Source: Micromonospora cathayae (GTDB taxonomy: Bacteria > Actinomycetota > Actinomycetes > Mycobacteriales > Micromonosporaceae). Taken from it: a DNA stretch of 64,000 nt. This document shows positions 16,867-25,060 of this stretch, one piece after another. A program made the position numbers and the translations under genes. Where the stretch lies: the NCBI RefSeq assembly GCF_028993575.1, contig NZ_CP118615.1, forward strand, positions 4,865,001-4,929,000. The letters are read 5' to 3'. Each line of letters opens with the position of its first letter. The stretch's first letter is position 1. The notes below the pieces were generated by a model. The model saw nothing but the letters and a program-made list of their open reading frames with translations. It did no database searches and was not told where the DNA came from.

Positions 16867-18177
16867 GTGCCCCGGGTGGTGACGGGGGAACGGCTCGACG
16901 GCCGGTTCGGCAGGCTGTGGGCGGCGACCACCACGTCCGCCCTGGGCAGCGGGTTGAGTACGGTGGCCGCGCCGCTGCTGGTCTCCACCCGTACCGACGA
17001 TCCGCTGCTGGTGTCCGGGGCGTTCGCCACGGCGTGGCTGCCCTGGCTGCTGTTCGCGCTGCCCGGCGGCATCCTGGTGGACCGGGTGGACCGCCGCCGG
17101 CTGATGATCGTCGTCGACTGGTTGCGGGTGGGCGCGCTGGCCCTGCTGGGCGCGGCCATCGCCGGCGGTTTCATGACCATCCCGCTGTTGTACGCGGTGC
17201 TGTTCGGGCTGAACACCGGCGAGATCGTGTTCCGGACCGCCAGTCAGGCCCTGGTGCCGGCCGTGGTGCCGCCGGCCCGGCTGGAACGGGCCAACGGCTG
17301 GCTGGTGGGCGGGTCCACCGTCGCGCAGGGGATGCTCGCCGGCCCGTTGGGTGGGTTCCTGTTCGTGCTGGCGGCGAGCGCCCCGTTCTTCGCCAACGCC
17401 GTCACGTACGCGGTGGGTGCGGTGCTGGTCGCCGGGATCGCCGGCTCGTACCGTCCGGACCCGGTGGCTCCCGGCACCCGCTCGGTCCGGGCGGAGCTAC
17501 TCGAGGGGGTCCGGTGGCTGGCCGGGCAGCGGCTGCTGCGCACCATGGCGGTGCTGATCGGGCTGCTCAACGTCACCCTGACGGCGGCGTTCGCGCTGCT
17601 GGTCCTGCTCGCCGAGGAACGGCTCGGTCTGGGTGAGGTCGGCTACGGCGTGCTGCTGGCCTGCATGGCGGTCGGCAGTCTGGTCGGGTCGCTGATCGGT
17701 GACCGGCTGATCGGGTGGGTGACCGCGACCTGGACGATCCGGGTCGGTCTGCTCACCGAGGTGCTCATGCACCTGCTGCTGGCCGTGTCCACCGACGCGT
17801 GGCTGGTCGGTGCCGGGTTGGTGCTGTTCGGGGTGCACGGCGCGCTGTGGGGGATCGTGGCCGTCTCGTTGCGGCAGCGGCTCACCCCGCCCCGGCTGCT
17901 GGGGCGGGTGGGCAGCGTGAACCTGTTCGTGGTGGCCGGTGGCAACTGTGTCGGCGCGCTGCTGGGTGGGGTGTTGGCGGCCCGGTTCGGGCTGACCGCG
18001 CCGTACTGGGTGGGGTTCGTGGTGGCGGTGCTGGTCACCGCGTCGACCTGGCGGGTCTTCGACCGGGCCACCGTCTCCCGGGCGTACGCGTCCGCGCCGC
18101 CGCCGGAGGGGGAGCTCCGTTCCCGGGTCGACGCGGTCGGCCGACCGTCCGATCCGAGTGTCCCGAACGAGCGTTAA
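16867..18177 (+). CDS. MFS transporter, DHA3/enterobactin-exporter-like
   Basis: This 436-residue permease of the MFS_3 group exports small molecules, often siderophores or macrolides. Hydrophobic segments alternate with the loop LPGGILVDRVDRRRLMI after TM2, and TGEIVFRTASQALVPAVV in TM4 is a hallmark of this group. A soluble C-terminal tail of about 40 residues follows the last helix. The start is GTG 16867, with two further GTGs nearby; the first gives the expected basic N-terminus. It is 9 bases upstream of the acyl-CoA dehydrogenase gene on the same strand. Confidence 0.88.
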   Translation: MPRVVTGERLDGRFGRLWAATTTSALGSGLSTVAAPLLVSTRTDDPLLVSGAFATAWLPWLLFALPGGILVDRVDRRRLMIVVDWLRVGALALLGAAIAGGFMTIPLLYAVLFGLNTGEIVFRTASQALVPAVVPPARLERANGWLVGGSTVAQGMLAGPLGGFLFVLAASAPFFANAVTYAVGAVLVAGIAGSYRPDPVAPGTRSVRAELLEGVRWLAGQRLLRTMAVLIGLLNVTLTAAFALLVLLAEERLGLGEVGYGVLLACMAVGSLVGSLIGDRLIGWVTATWTIRVGLLTEVLMHLLLAVSTDAWLVGAGLVLFGVHGALWGIVAVSLRQRLTPPRLLGRVGSVNLFVVAGGNCVGALLGGVLAARFGLTAPYWVGFVVAVLVTASTWRVFDRATVSRAYASAPPPEGELRSRVDAVGRPSDPSVPNER

Positions 18178-18186
18178 GCTGGCGGG

Positions 18187-19332
18187 GTGTTGACTGTCGA
18201 CCGGATCCTGCCCACCGACGAGGCCCACGACCTTCTGGAGTTGGCCACCGAACTCGCCGACCGGGAGCTCGCGCCCCGGGCCGCCGGGTTCGAGGAACGC
18301 GCCGAGTTTCCCCGGGAGGTGCTGCGTACCCTCGGCCGGGCGGGCCTGCTGGGCCTGCCGTACCCGGAGGAGCACGGCGGCGCGGCCCAGCCGTACGAGG
18401 TGTACCTGCAGGTGTTGGAGATCCTGGCCAGCCGGTGGTTGGCGGTGGCCGAGGCGGTCAGCGTGCACACCCTGGCCTGCTACCCGATCGCCCAGTACGG
18501 GGACGAGGAACTGCGTAAGCGGTTGCCGGACATGCTCGGCGGGGAGCTGCTCGGGGCGTACTGTCTCTCCGAGCCGCAGGGTGGGTCGGACGCGGCGGCG
18601 CTGACCACCCGGGCGGTCCGCGACGGCGACGACTACGTGGTGTCCGGCACCAAGGCGTGGATCACCCACGCGCACAGCGCCGACTTCTACAACATCTTCT
18701 GCCGTACCGGTGGGCCGGGCGCGAAGGGCATCTCCTGTCTGGTGGCCGACGCCGGTACGCCGGGGATCGTGCCGCAGGCCGCCGAGAAGACGATGGGGTT
18801 GCGGGCGTCGCCGGTGGCGCAGATCGCGTTCGACGACGCCCGGGTGCCGGCGGACCGGCTGGTCGGCGGGGAGGGCATCGGCTTCACGATCGCCATGTCG
18901 GCGCTGGACTCGGGGCGGTTGGGTATCGCGGCGTGCGCGGTGGGGCTGGCCCAGGGCGCGTTGGACTACGCGGTCGGCTACGCCCGGGAGCGGCGGCAGT
19001 TCGGCCGTCCGCTGGTGGACTTCCAGGGGCTCGGGTTCACCCTGGCGGACCTGGCGACGCAGGTGTCGGCGGCGCGGGCGTTGACCCTCGCGGCGGCGCG
19101 GTTGCGGGACGCCGGGCGGCCGTACTCGATCGAGGCGGCGAAGGCGAAGCTGTTCGCCTCCGACGTGGCGATGCGGGTGACCACGGACGCGGTGCAGGTG
19201 CTGGGTGGTGCCGGGTACGTCGCGGACCATCCAGTGGAGCGGTTCATGCGGGAGGCGAAGGTGCTGCAGATCGTGGAGGGCACCAACCAGATCCAGCGGC
19301 TGGTGATCTCCCGGGCGCTGGCGAAGGGCTGA
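18187..19332 (+). CDS. Acyl-CoA dehydrogenase
   Basis: This 381-residue FAD enzyme introduces a double bond between C2 and C3 of an acyl-CoA. Features are YCLSEPQGGSDAAAL (FAD/substrate loop), TGTKAWITHAHSAD, a RRQFGRPLVDFQGL helix and a VLGGAGYVADHPVERFMREA region, ending with VEGTNQIQRLVISRALAK. Length and order fit short/branched-chain enzymes. The catalytic Glu is likely in the EAKVLQIVEG segment (GTNQIQ end). GTG at 18187 is the start. An Lrp regulator follows. Confidence 0.9.
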   Translation: MLTVDRILPTDEAHDLLELATELADRELAPRAAGFEERAEFPREVLRTLGRAGLLGLPYPEEHGGAAQPYEVYLQVLEILASRWLAVAEAVSVHTLACYPIAQYGDEELRKRLPDMLGGELLGAYCLSEPQGGSDAAALTTRAVRDGDDYVVSGTKAWITHAHSADFYNIFCRTGGPGAKGISCLVADAGTPGIVPQAAEKTMGLRASPVAQIAFDDARVPADRLVGGEGIGFTIAMSALDSGRLGIAACAVGLAQGALDYAVGYARERRQFGRPLVDFQGLGFTLADLATQVSAARALTLAAARLRDAGRPYSIEAAKAKLFASDVAMRVTTDAVQVLGGAGYVADHPVERFMREAKVLQIVEGTNQIQRLVISRALAKG

Positions 19333-19415
19333 TTCCGCTCCACTGTGGCCCACTGTCGGGGCGGCGGGGTGGGGTGTCGTCGCCCGGCCCAGGTTTTCCC
19401 GGTAGGTTGCCTGGC

Positions 19416-19892
19416 GTGGAGGAGATCGACCGTGCCATCGTCGCGGCGCTGACCGTCGACGGCCGCCTGTCGTACACCGATCTGGCCGAGCGGGTGGGCC
19501 TGTCGGTGTCGGCCGTGCACCAGCGGGTGCGGCGGCTGGAGCAGCGTGGCGTGATCCGGGGGTACGCCGCGCAGGTGTCGTTCGAGGCGTTGGATCTGCC
19601 GCTGACGGCGTTCGTGGCGATCCGCCCGTTCGACCCGTCGCAGCCGGACGACGCGCCGGAGCGGTTGGCCCACCTGCCGGAGATCGATTCGTGTTACTCG
19701 GTGGCGGGGGAGGACTTCTACCTGCTGCTGGTGCGGGTGGCCGGGCCGGCCGACCTGGAGCGGGTGTTGCAGGAGATCCGTACGGCGGCGAACGTGACGA
19801 CCCGGACCACGGTGGTGCTGTCCACCCCGTACGAGAATCGTCCGCCGGGGATCGGGGCCCGGCGGGTCCGTCCGGTGGGGGAGGGCGACTGA
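19416..19892 (+). CDS. Lrp/AsnC-family transcriptional regulator
   Basis: This is a 158-residue regulator. The N-terminal helix-turn-helix (DRAIVAALTVDGRLSYTDLA, then LSVSAVHQRVRRLEQRGVI) precedes an AsnC ligand-binding domain (VAGEDFYLLLVRVAGPADLE). It would sense an amino acid and control nearby metabolic genes; the lysine module starting at 20.9 kb is an obvious candidate target, but this is inference. The start is GTG at 19416. Confidence 0.88.
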   Translation: MEEIDRAIVAALTVDGRLSYTDLAERVGLSVSAVHQRVRRLEQRGVIRGYAAQVSFEALDLPLTAFVAIRPFDPSQPDDAPERLAHLPEIDSCYSVAGEDFYLLLVRVAGPADLERVLQEIRTAANVTTRTTVVLSTPYENRPPGIGARRVRPVGEGD

Positions 19893-19901
19893 GCCTGCGG
19901 C

Positions 19902-20468
19902 TCAGCGCGCGTTCCAGCCGAGGATGACCTGTCGGCCGTGTTCGTGGCCGAGCACGCTGAGGGTGGCGGTGTCCAGTCGGAGCCGGCCGCCGGCGGCCGG
20001 TGGCAGTCCGATCCAGCGGGCGCCGAGGACCCGCAGGGCGTGCGCGTGGGCGACCAGGGCCACGTCGCCGCGTTCCAGCAGCGGGGTGACCCGGTCCAAG
20101 ACCCGGTCGAGGCGGGCGCCGATCTGCTCGGGTGACTCGCCGCCGGGGCAGCCGTCGTGCCAGATGTCCCAGTCGGGGCGTTCGGTGTGGATGTCGGCGG
20201 TGGTGCGTCCCTCGTAGTCGCCGTAGTGCCATTCGGTCAGGTCGTCGTCGACGGCGCTGACGGTGAGCCCGGCCAGGTCGGCGGTGTGCCGGGCCCGTCG
20301 GCGGGGGCTGGCGAGCACGGCGACGAAGTGGTGGCCGGCGAGGCGGTCGCCGAGCGCGCGGGCCTGGCGTTCGCCGTCGGGGGTCAGTTCCAGGTCGGTG
20401 TACGAGGTGTGCCGGCGGGCGGCGCTCCACTCGGTTTCGCCGTGTCGGATCAGCACCAGTTCTCCCAT
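19902..20468 (-). CDS. Histidine phosphatase family protein
   Basis: This 188-residue member of the phosphoglycerate-mutase-like superfamily has the catalytic RHG motif at the start (LVLIRHGETEW), an arginine in SPRRRARHTA, a conserved Glu in WHYGDYEGRT and the second histidine in VALVAHAHALR. All four catalytic residues are in place. The substrate may be a sugar phosphate or a nucleotide. ATG 20468 is preferred over TTG 20480 because the strand starts there. Confidence 0.88.
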   Translation of the reverse strand: MGELVLIRHGETEWSAARRHTSYTDLELTPDGERQARALGDRLAGHHFVAVLASPRRRARHTADLAGLTVSAVDDDLTEWHYGDYEGRTTADIHTERPDWDIWHDGCPGGESPEQIGARLDRVLDRVTPLLERGDVALVAHAHALRVLGARWIGLPPAAGGRLRLDTATLSVLGHEHGRQVILGWNAR

Positions 20469-20623
20469 CGGCCCAGTCAACCATCACCGGTCCCCACCTA
20501 GCGTCCTAGGATGCTCTAGGCGATGTGTGCCACGGCAGACCGGATGTTTCCCGCAAAGCCCCAGCGGGCACACCAGGTCAGGGCCCGACGACGGGCCGGC
20601 ACAGCCGGAGGGGAGTGGTGAAC

Positions 20624-20818
20624 ATGAGCTTCGCCGACAAGATGAAGAACAAGGCCGACGAGCTGACCGGTGCCGCCAAGGAGCGCATCGGCAACGCCAC
20701 CGACAACGAGCGGATGCGCGCCGAGGGCGCCACGCAGCAGACGGACGCGCGGGCGCGGCAGGCCGGCGAGCACGTCAAGGACGCCGGTCGGGATGTGCGA
20801 GACGCATTCACGAAGTGA
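20624..20818 (+). CDS. CsbD-family stress protein
   Basis: This is a 64-residue, highly charged helical protein of the CsbD family: FADKMKNKADELTGAAKERI is the diagnostic start. Such proteins accumulate under general stress and have no known enzymatic role. ATG 20624 has GGAGGGG upstream. A strong hairpin lies directly after the stop. Confidence 0.88.
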   Translation: MSFADKMKNKADELTGAAKERIGNATDNERMRAEGATQQTDARARQAGEHVKDAGRDVRDAFTK

Positions 20819-20823
20819 CGAAC

Positions 20824-20866
20824 GACGGCGGGGCCGTCCGGTTACGCACCGGACGGCCCCGCCGTC
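20824..20866. terminator. Strong bidirectional terminator
   Basis: A perfect 18-bp stem (GACGGCGGGGCCGTCCGG and its complement) with a 7-base loop lies between the csbD stop and the kamA stop, which face each other. It should terminate both transcripts. Confidence 0.8.
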
Positions 20867-20882
20867 TGTGTCCTGCCGACCC

Positions 20883-22286
20883 TCAGTCGTCGACGCGGTG
20901 GGTGGTCCACCAGCGTCGGCCGTCCTCGGGCAGCGTGTCGATCGGGTCGTAGTACGCGTACCGCTTGTCGAGGGCTTCCAGGTCGGTCGACTCGATCGAG
21001 GTGCGGTAGTTCTTGGTCCAGTACGAGATGCCGCGTTCGCGGTCGTACTCGGTGAGCATGTGCACCCAACGTTTGCCGACGAACGGCACGTCGCAGACGA
21101 TCCGAGGGGTGGCGTAGCCGGGCAGGTACCCCATGATGTCGTGCTGGAGCTGCTGGGCGTGCCAGACCGGGACCCGCCAGTGCTCGGCGTTGGGGATCAT
21201 GTCGCACATGTAGAAGTAGTACGGCAGGATGCCGGCCTCGCCCTGGAGCGCGAAGCACAGGTCGAGCAGGTCGGTGGCGGTGGCGTTGACGCCGCGCATG
21301 AGCACGCCCTGGTTGCGGACGTCCCGGACGCCGACGTCGAGGGCGGTCTGGGCGGCCCGGGCGACCAGCGGGGTGAGCGACTGGGCGTGGTTGACGTGGG
21401 TGTGGATGGCCAGGTTGACGCCCCGTCGGGCGGCGGTGCGGGCGACCCGCTCCAGCCCTTCGACCACGTCCGGCTGGAGCCAGTGCTGGGGCAGGCCCAT
21501 CAGGGCCTTGGTGGCGAGCCGGATGTCCCGGACGGTCTCGATGTCGAGCAGCCGCATCAGGTACGACTCGAGGTTGCGCCAGGGGACGTTGGCGACGTCG
21601 CCGCCGGAGACCACGACGTCCCGTACGCCGGGGTGGGCGCGCAGGTAGGTGATGTGGGCGTCGAACCGGTCGACCGGCTTGAGGGTGAGCTTGAGCTTGT
21701 CGACGGTGGGGGTGGAGTTGCCGACCAGGTCCATCCGGGTGCAGTGCCCGCAGTACTGCGGGCAGGTGGAGAGCAGCTCGGCGAGGACCTTGGTGGGGTA
21801 GCGGTGGGTGAGGCCCTCGGCGACCCACATGTCGTGTTCGTGCAGGCTGTCGCGGCTGGCGTACGGGTGGGACGGCCAGTCGGTGCGCCGGTCGGAGGCG
21901 ACGGGGAGCATGTAGCGGCGGACCGGGTCGGCGAGCAGCGCCTCGGTGGTCATCGGCGCGAACGGCACCATCGTGTTGATCATCTGGGGTGGCACCAGCA
22001 TCGACATGGTGGCCAGGGCCTTCTGGTCGGCCTCCAGGTCGGTGTAGAAGGTGTCGTCGACGGTGTCACCGAGGACGGTGCGCAGCTGCTTGACGTTCTT
22101 GACGCAGTTGACGCGTTGCCACTGGGCGGATTCCCACTGGTCGCGGGTGACGTGCCGCCAGCCGGGGAATCGGGTCCAGTCGGGTTCGACGAGGGGGGCC
22201 CGACGGTACTCGTAGGGCTGGCCGGCGGTCGGTGCCGTGACCGGGGTGGGGCCGGTGAGCGTCTCCACCGGTTGTGTCTGTGTCAC
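20883..22286 (-). CDS. kamA: L-lysine 2,3-aminomutase
   Basis: This 467-residue radical SAM enzyme converts L-lysine to L-beta-lysine with PLP and a 4Fe-4S cluster. The CxxxCxxC cluster motif appears as CPQYCGHC, followed by RMDLVG; the SAM-binding VVSGGDVANVPW comes next, and PNAEHWRVPVW and FVGKRWVHMLTEYDRERG (PLP-lysine region) follow. The N-terminal 45 residues are an extension relative to clostridial KamA. GTG 22286 has GAGGAGGG upstream. It diverges from kdd, sharing one regulatory region with the other pathway genes. Confidence 0.92.
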   Translation of the reverse strand: MTQTQPVETLTGPTPVTAPTAGQPYEYRRAPLVEPDWTRFPGWRHVTRDQWESAQWQRVNCVKNVKQLRTVLGDTVDDTFYTDLEADQKALATMSMLVPPQMINTMVPFAPMTTEALLADPVRRYMLPVASDRRTDWPSHPYASRDSLHEHDMWVAEGLTHRYPTKVLAELLSTCPQYCGHCTRMDLVGNSTPTVDKLKLTLKPVDRFDAHITYLRAHPGVRDVVVSGGDVANVPWRNLESYLMRLLDIETVRDIRLATKALMGLPQHWLQPDVVEGLERVARTAARRGVNLAIHTHVNHAQSLTPLVARAAQTALDVGVRDVRNQGVLMRGVNATATDLLDLCFALQGEAGILPYYFYMCDMIPNAEHWRVPVWHAQQLQHDIMGYLPGYATPRIVCDVPFVGKRWVHMLTEYDRERGISYWTKNYRTSIESTDLEALDKRYAYYDPIDTLPEDGRRWWTTHRVDD

Positions 22287-22427
22287 GAACCCTCCTCGGT
22301 GCGGTGTGCTGCCAGCGAAGCCCGTAGGCTACTGGAAAATCTGCGGTCAAGAAATTAGTCTGCCGTAAGTTTTCCCGCGACGCGAGTCCTGGCCAGGGCT
22401 TCGAGCGGTTGTTCAGGGGAGGTAGCC
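22287..22427. promoter_or_regulatory. Divergent promoter of the lysine module
   Basis: This 141-base region between kamA and kdd contains an A+T-rich island (22325-22375) with GGAAAA (22334-22339) and TTTTCC (22370-22375) as an inverted pair around two related CTGCGGT/CTGCCGT elements. Lrp-type or similar regulation is possible, as an Lrp gene lies nearby. The kdd start has a clear GGGGAGG site. No operator can be named from sequence. Confidence 0.4.
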
Positions 22428-23489
22428 GTGACGTCACCCGTGGGTCTGCACCGCGTCGTGGAACCGGCGGGGGTGCTGCCGCAGGCGGCGTGGCGGTTGG
22501 ACGCCGCCCGGGAGATCGCGCCGAACGAGGTACGGATCCGGGTGGAACGGCTGAACCTGGACGCGGCGAGCTTCCGGCAGTTGTCCGACAAGCACGGCGG
22601 TGACGGCGAGAAGGTCCGCGCCGAGGTGCTGGACATCATTTCCACCCGTGGGAAGATGCAGAACCCGGTGACCGGCTCGGGCGGCATGCTGATCGGCACG
22701 GTCGAGGAGGCGGGCCGGCGGTCGCCGCTGGGCCTGCGCCCCGGTGACCGGGTGGCGACGCTGGTGTCGCTGACCCTGACGCCGCTGACCGTCACCGACG
22801 GGCTGGCCCGCTGGGACGGCCGGGGCGAGCAGGTGCCGTGCGACGGGTGGGCGATCCTGTTCGCCCGGTCCATCGCGGCGGTGCTGCCGGCCGACGAGGA
22901 CCCGCAGCTGTCGTTGGCGGTGCTCGACGTGTGCGGGGCGCCGGCGCTGACCGCCCGGGTGGTGTCCCGGTACGTCGAGGACCGGCGGCGCGCCGGTGAC
23001 GGGCGTCCGGTCACCGTGGCGGTGGTCGGCGGGGCGGGCAAGAGCGGGTCGCTGTCCCTGGCGGCGGCGCGGCGGGCCGGCGCGACCCGTACGGTCGGGG
23101 TGGTGCCGGTGGTGGCGGAGCGGGACGCGCTGGTGGCGGCCGGGCTGGCCGACGAGGTGGCGTTGGCCGACGCCCGGGACCCGGTGGCGTTGTCGTCGGC
23201 GGTGACCACGGCGCTGGGGGTGCCGGCCGACGTGACGGTGGTGTGCGTGGACGTGCCGGGCTGCGAGCACGGGGCGATCCTGGCGACCGCGGACGGCGGT
23301 ACGGTGATCTTCTTCTCGATGGCGACGAGTTTCGCGGCGGCGGCGTTGGGCGCGGAGGGCCTGGCGGCGGACGTGACGATGCTGGTGGGCAACGGCTACG
23401 TGCCGGGTCACGCCGAGTTGGCGTTGGAGTTGCTGCGGTCGGAGCCCGGGGTGCGGGGGTTGTTCGCGGCCCGGTTGGCGGCAGACTGA
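22428..23489 (+). CDS. kdd: L-erythro-3,5-diaminohexanoate dehydrogenase
   Basis: This 353-residue protein has a GroES-like N-terminal domain and an NAD(P)-binding fold (VTVAVVGGAGKSGSLSLAAA). Segments such as VERLNLDAASFRQLSD, RGKMQNPVTGSGGMLIG and GDRVATLVSLTLTPL match Kdd, which oxidises 3,5-diaminohexanoate to 3-keto-5-aminohexanoate in lysine fermentation. It is first in the rightward operon; its TGA overlaps the ATG of the amidohydrolase (TGATG). The start is GTG 22428. Confidence 0.9.
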   Translation: MTSPVGLHRVVEPAGVLPQAAWRLDAAREIAPNEVRIRVERLNLDAASFRQLSDKHGGDGEKVRAEVLDIISTRGKMQNPVTGSGGMLIGTVEEAGRRSPLGLRPGDRVATLVSLTLTPLTVTDGLARWDGRGEQVPCDGWAILFARSIAAVLPADEDPQLSLAVLDVCGAPALTARVVSRYVEDRRRAGDGRPVTVAVVGGAGKSGSLSLAAARRAGATRTVGVVPVVAERDALVAAGLADEVALADARDPVALSSAVTTALGVPADVTVVCVDVPGCEHGAILATADGGTVIFFSMATSFAAAALGAEGLAADVTMLVGNGYVPGHAELALELLRSEPGVRGLFAARLAAD

Positions 23490-25060
23490 TGGTCATGACG
23501 AACCCCTCGACGCTGTACCGCGGTGGAGTGCTGCACTGTCCGGCGGAGCCGCGCGCGACGGCGCTGCTGGTGCGGGACGGACGGATCGCCTGGCTGGGGG
23601 TGGACGCCGACGCGCCCGCCGCGGACCGGGTGGTGGACCTCGACGGTGCGTTGGTGACGCCGGCGTTCGTGGACGCGCACGTGCACGCCACCGACACCGG
23701 CCTGGTCCTGTCGGGGCTGGACCTGTCGGCGGTGCGGTCGGCGGAGGGGTTGCTGGCGGCGGTGGCCGGGTTCGCGGCGGGCCTGCCGGCGGACGCGGTG
23801 GTGCTGGGGCACGGCTGGGACGAGTCGACGTGGGGGGTGCCGGAGCTGCCGGACGCGGCGGCGCTGGACCGGGCGGCCGGTGGCCGGCGGGTGTACCTGT
23901 CGCAGGCGTCGATCCATTCGGCGTTGGTGTCGTCGGCGCTGCTGGCGGCGTGTCCGGAGGCGGCCGGGGCGGCGGGGTTCGACGCGTCGGGCTGGGTGCG
24001 GCGGGACGCGCACCACGTGGTGCGGGCGGCGGCGCAGGGGTCGGTGACGCGGGCGCAGCGGGTGGCGGCGCAGCGGGTGGCGTTGGCGCACGCGGCGTCG
24101 TTGGGGATCGCGGCGGTGCACGAGTGCGGTGGGCCGGAGATCTCCGACGAGGAGGACTTCACCGGCCTGTTGGCGTTGTCGGGGGTCGGGGTTCCTGAGG
24201 TGTACGGGTACTGGGGTGAGCTGTCGGGGGCGGCGCGGGCCCGGGAACTGGGGGCGGTGGGTGCCGGTGGGGACCTGTTCGCGGACGGGGCGTTGGGGGC
24301 GCGGACGGCGTACGTGTCGCAGCCGTACGCCGACGGTGCCGGGTGCGGGCACGGGTACCTGAGCGCGGAGCAGGTACGCGACCATCTGGTGGACTGTGCG
24401 GCGTACGGGATGCAGGGCGGGTTCCACGCGATCGGGGACCAGGCGGTCGCCACGGTGCTGGCGGGGTTCGCGGCGGCGGCGGAGACGTTGGGCGTGGACC
24501 GGTTGCGGGCGGCCCGGCACCGGGTCGAACACGCGGAGATCATGAGCCGGCGGTTGATCGCCGGGTTCGTGGAGTTCGGGATCGTGGCGTCGATGCAGCC
24601 GGCGTTCGACCGGTTGTGGGGTGGCGCGGGCCGGATGTACGAGTCGCGGTTGGGGCTGGAGCGGTCGTTGGCGTCGAATCCGATGGGTGCGATGCACGCG
24701 GTGGGGGTGGCGTTGGCGTTCGGGTCGGACTCCCCGGTGACGCCGTTGGATCCGTGGGGTTCGGTGCGGGCGGCGGTGGCGCACCACAACCCGGTGCAGC
24801 GGATGAGTGTGCGGGCGGCGTTCGCGGCGCACACCCGGGGTGGGTGGCGGGCGGTGCACCGCGACGGTGAGGGGGTGCTGGCGTTGGGTGCGCCGGCGAC
24901 GTTCGCGGTGTGGTCGACGCCGGCCGGGGTGGAGCGGGGGCTGCCGGTGCTGCAGGCGGCGGATCCGGAGGCGCGGGGCGCGGACGATCCGACCCCGCTG
25001 CCGGTGTGTCGGCGCACGGTGCTGCGCGGTGACGTGATCTTCGAGGAAGGGTCTTCGTGA
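23489..25060 (+). CDS. Amidohydrolase (YtcJ-like) embedded in the lysine operon
   Basis: This 523-residue member of the amidohydrolase superfamily has an N-terminal metal motif FVDAHVHATDTG (HxH), DQAVATVL and RHRVEHAEIM in the barrel, and a late FGSDSPVTPLDPWGSV Asp. It matches YtcJ-type enzymes that hydrolyse amide or related C-N bonds. It is translationally coupled on both sides (TGATG before, GTGA after), so it likely contributes to the pathway, though it is absent from the clostridial lysine clusters known to me. It occupies the place where a 3-keto-5-aminohexanoate cleavage gene might be expected, but its family is unrelated to that enzyme. Confidence 0.85.
   Translation: MVMTNPSTLYRGGVLHCPAEPRATALLVRDGRIAWLGVDADAPAADRVVDLDGALVTPAFVDAHVHATDTGLVLSGLDLSAVRSAEGLLAAVAGFAAGLPADAVVLGHGWDESTWGVPELPDAAALDRAAGGRRVYLSQASIHSALVSSALLAACPEAAGAAGFDASGWVRRDAHHVVRAAAQGSVTRAQRVAAQRVALAHAASLGIAAVHECGGPEISDEEDFTGLLALSGVGVPEVYGYWGELSGAARARELGAVGAGGDLFADGALGARTAYVSQPYADGAGCGHGYLSAEQVRDHLVDCAAYGMQGGFHAIGDQAVATVLAGFAAAAETLGVDRLRAARHRVEHAEIMSRRLIAGFVEFGIVASMQPAFDRLWGGAGRMYESRLGLERSLASNPMGAMHAVGVALAFGSDSPVTPLDPWGSVRAAVAHHNPVQRMSVRAAFAAHTRGGWRAVHRDGEGVLALGAPATFAVWSTPAGVERGLPVLQAADPEARGADDPTPLPVCRRTVLRGDVIFEEGSS

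Noticed and set aside
17497..20487. 996-residue minus-strand open frame
   Set aside because: It lies opposite the MFS, acyl-CoA dehydrogenase and Lrp genes in full, and has Pro/Arg-rich shadow composition with no motifs.
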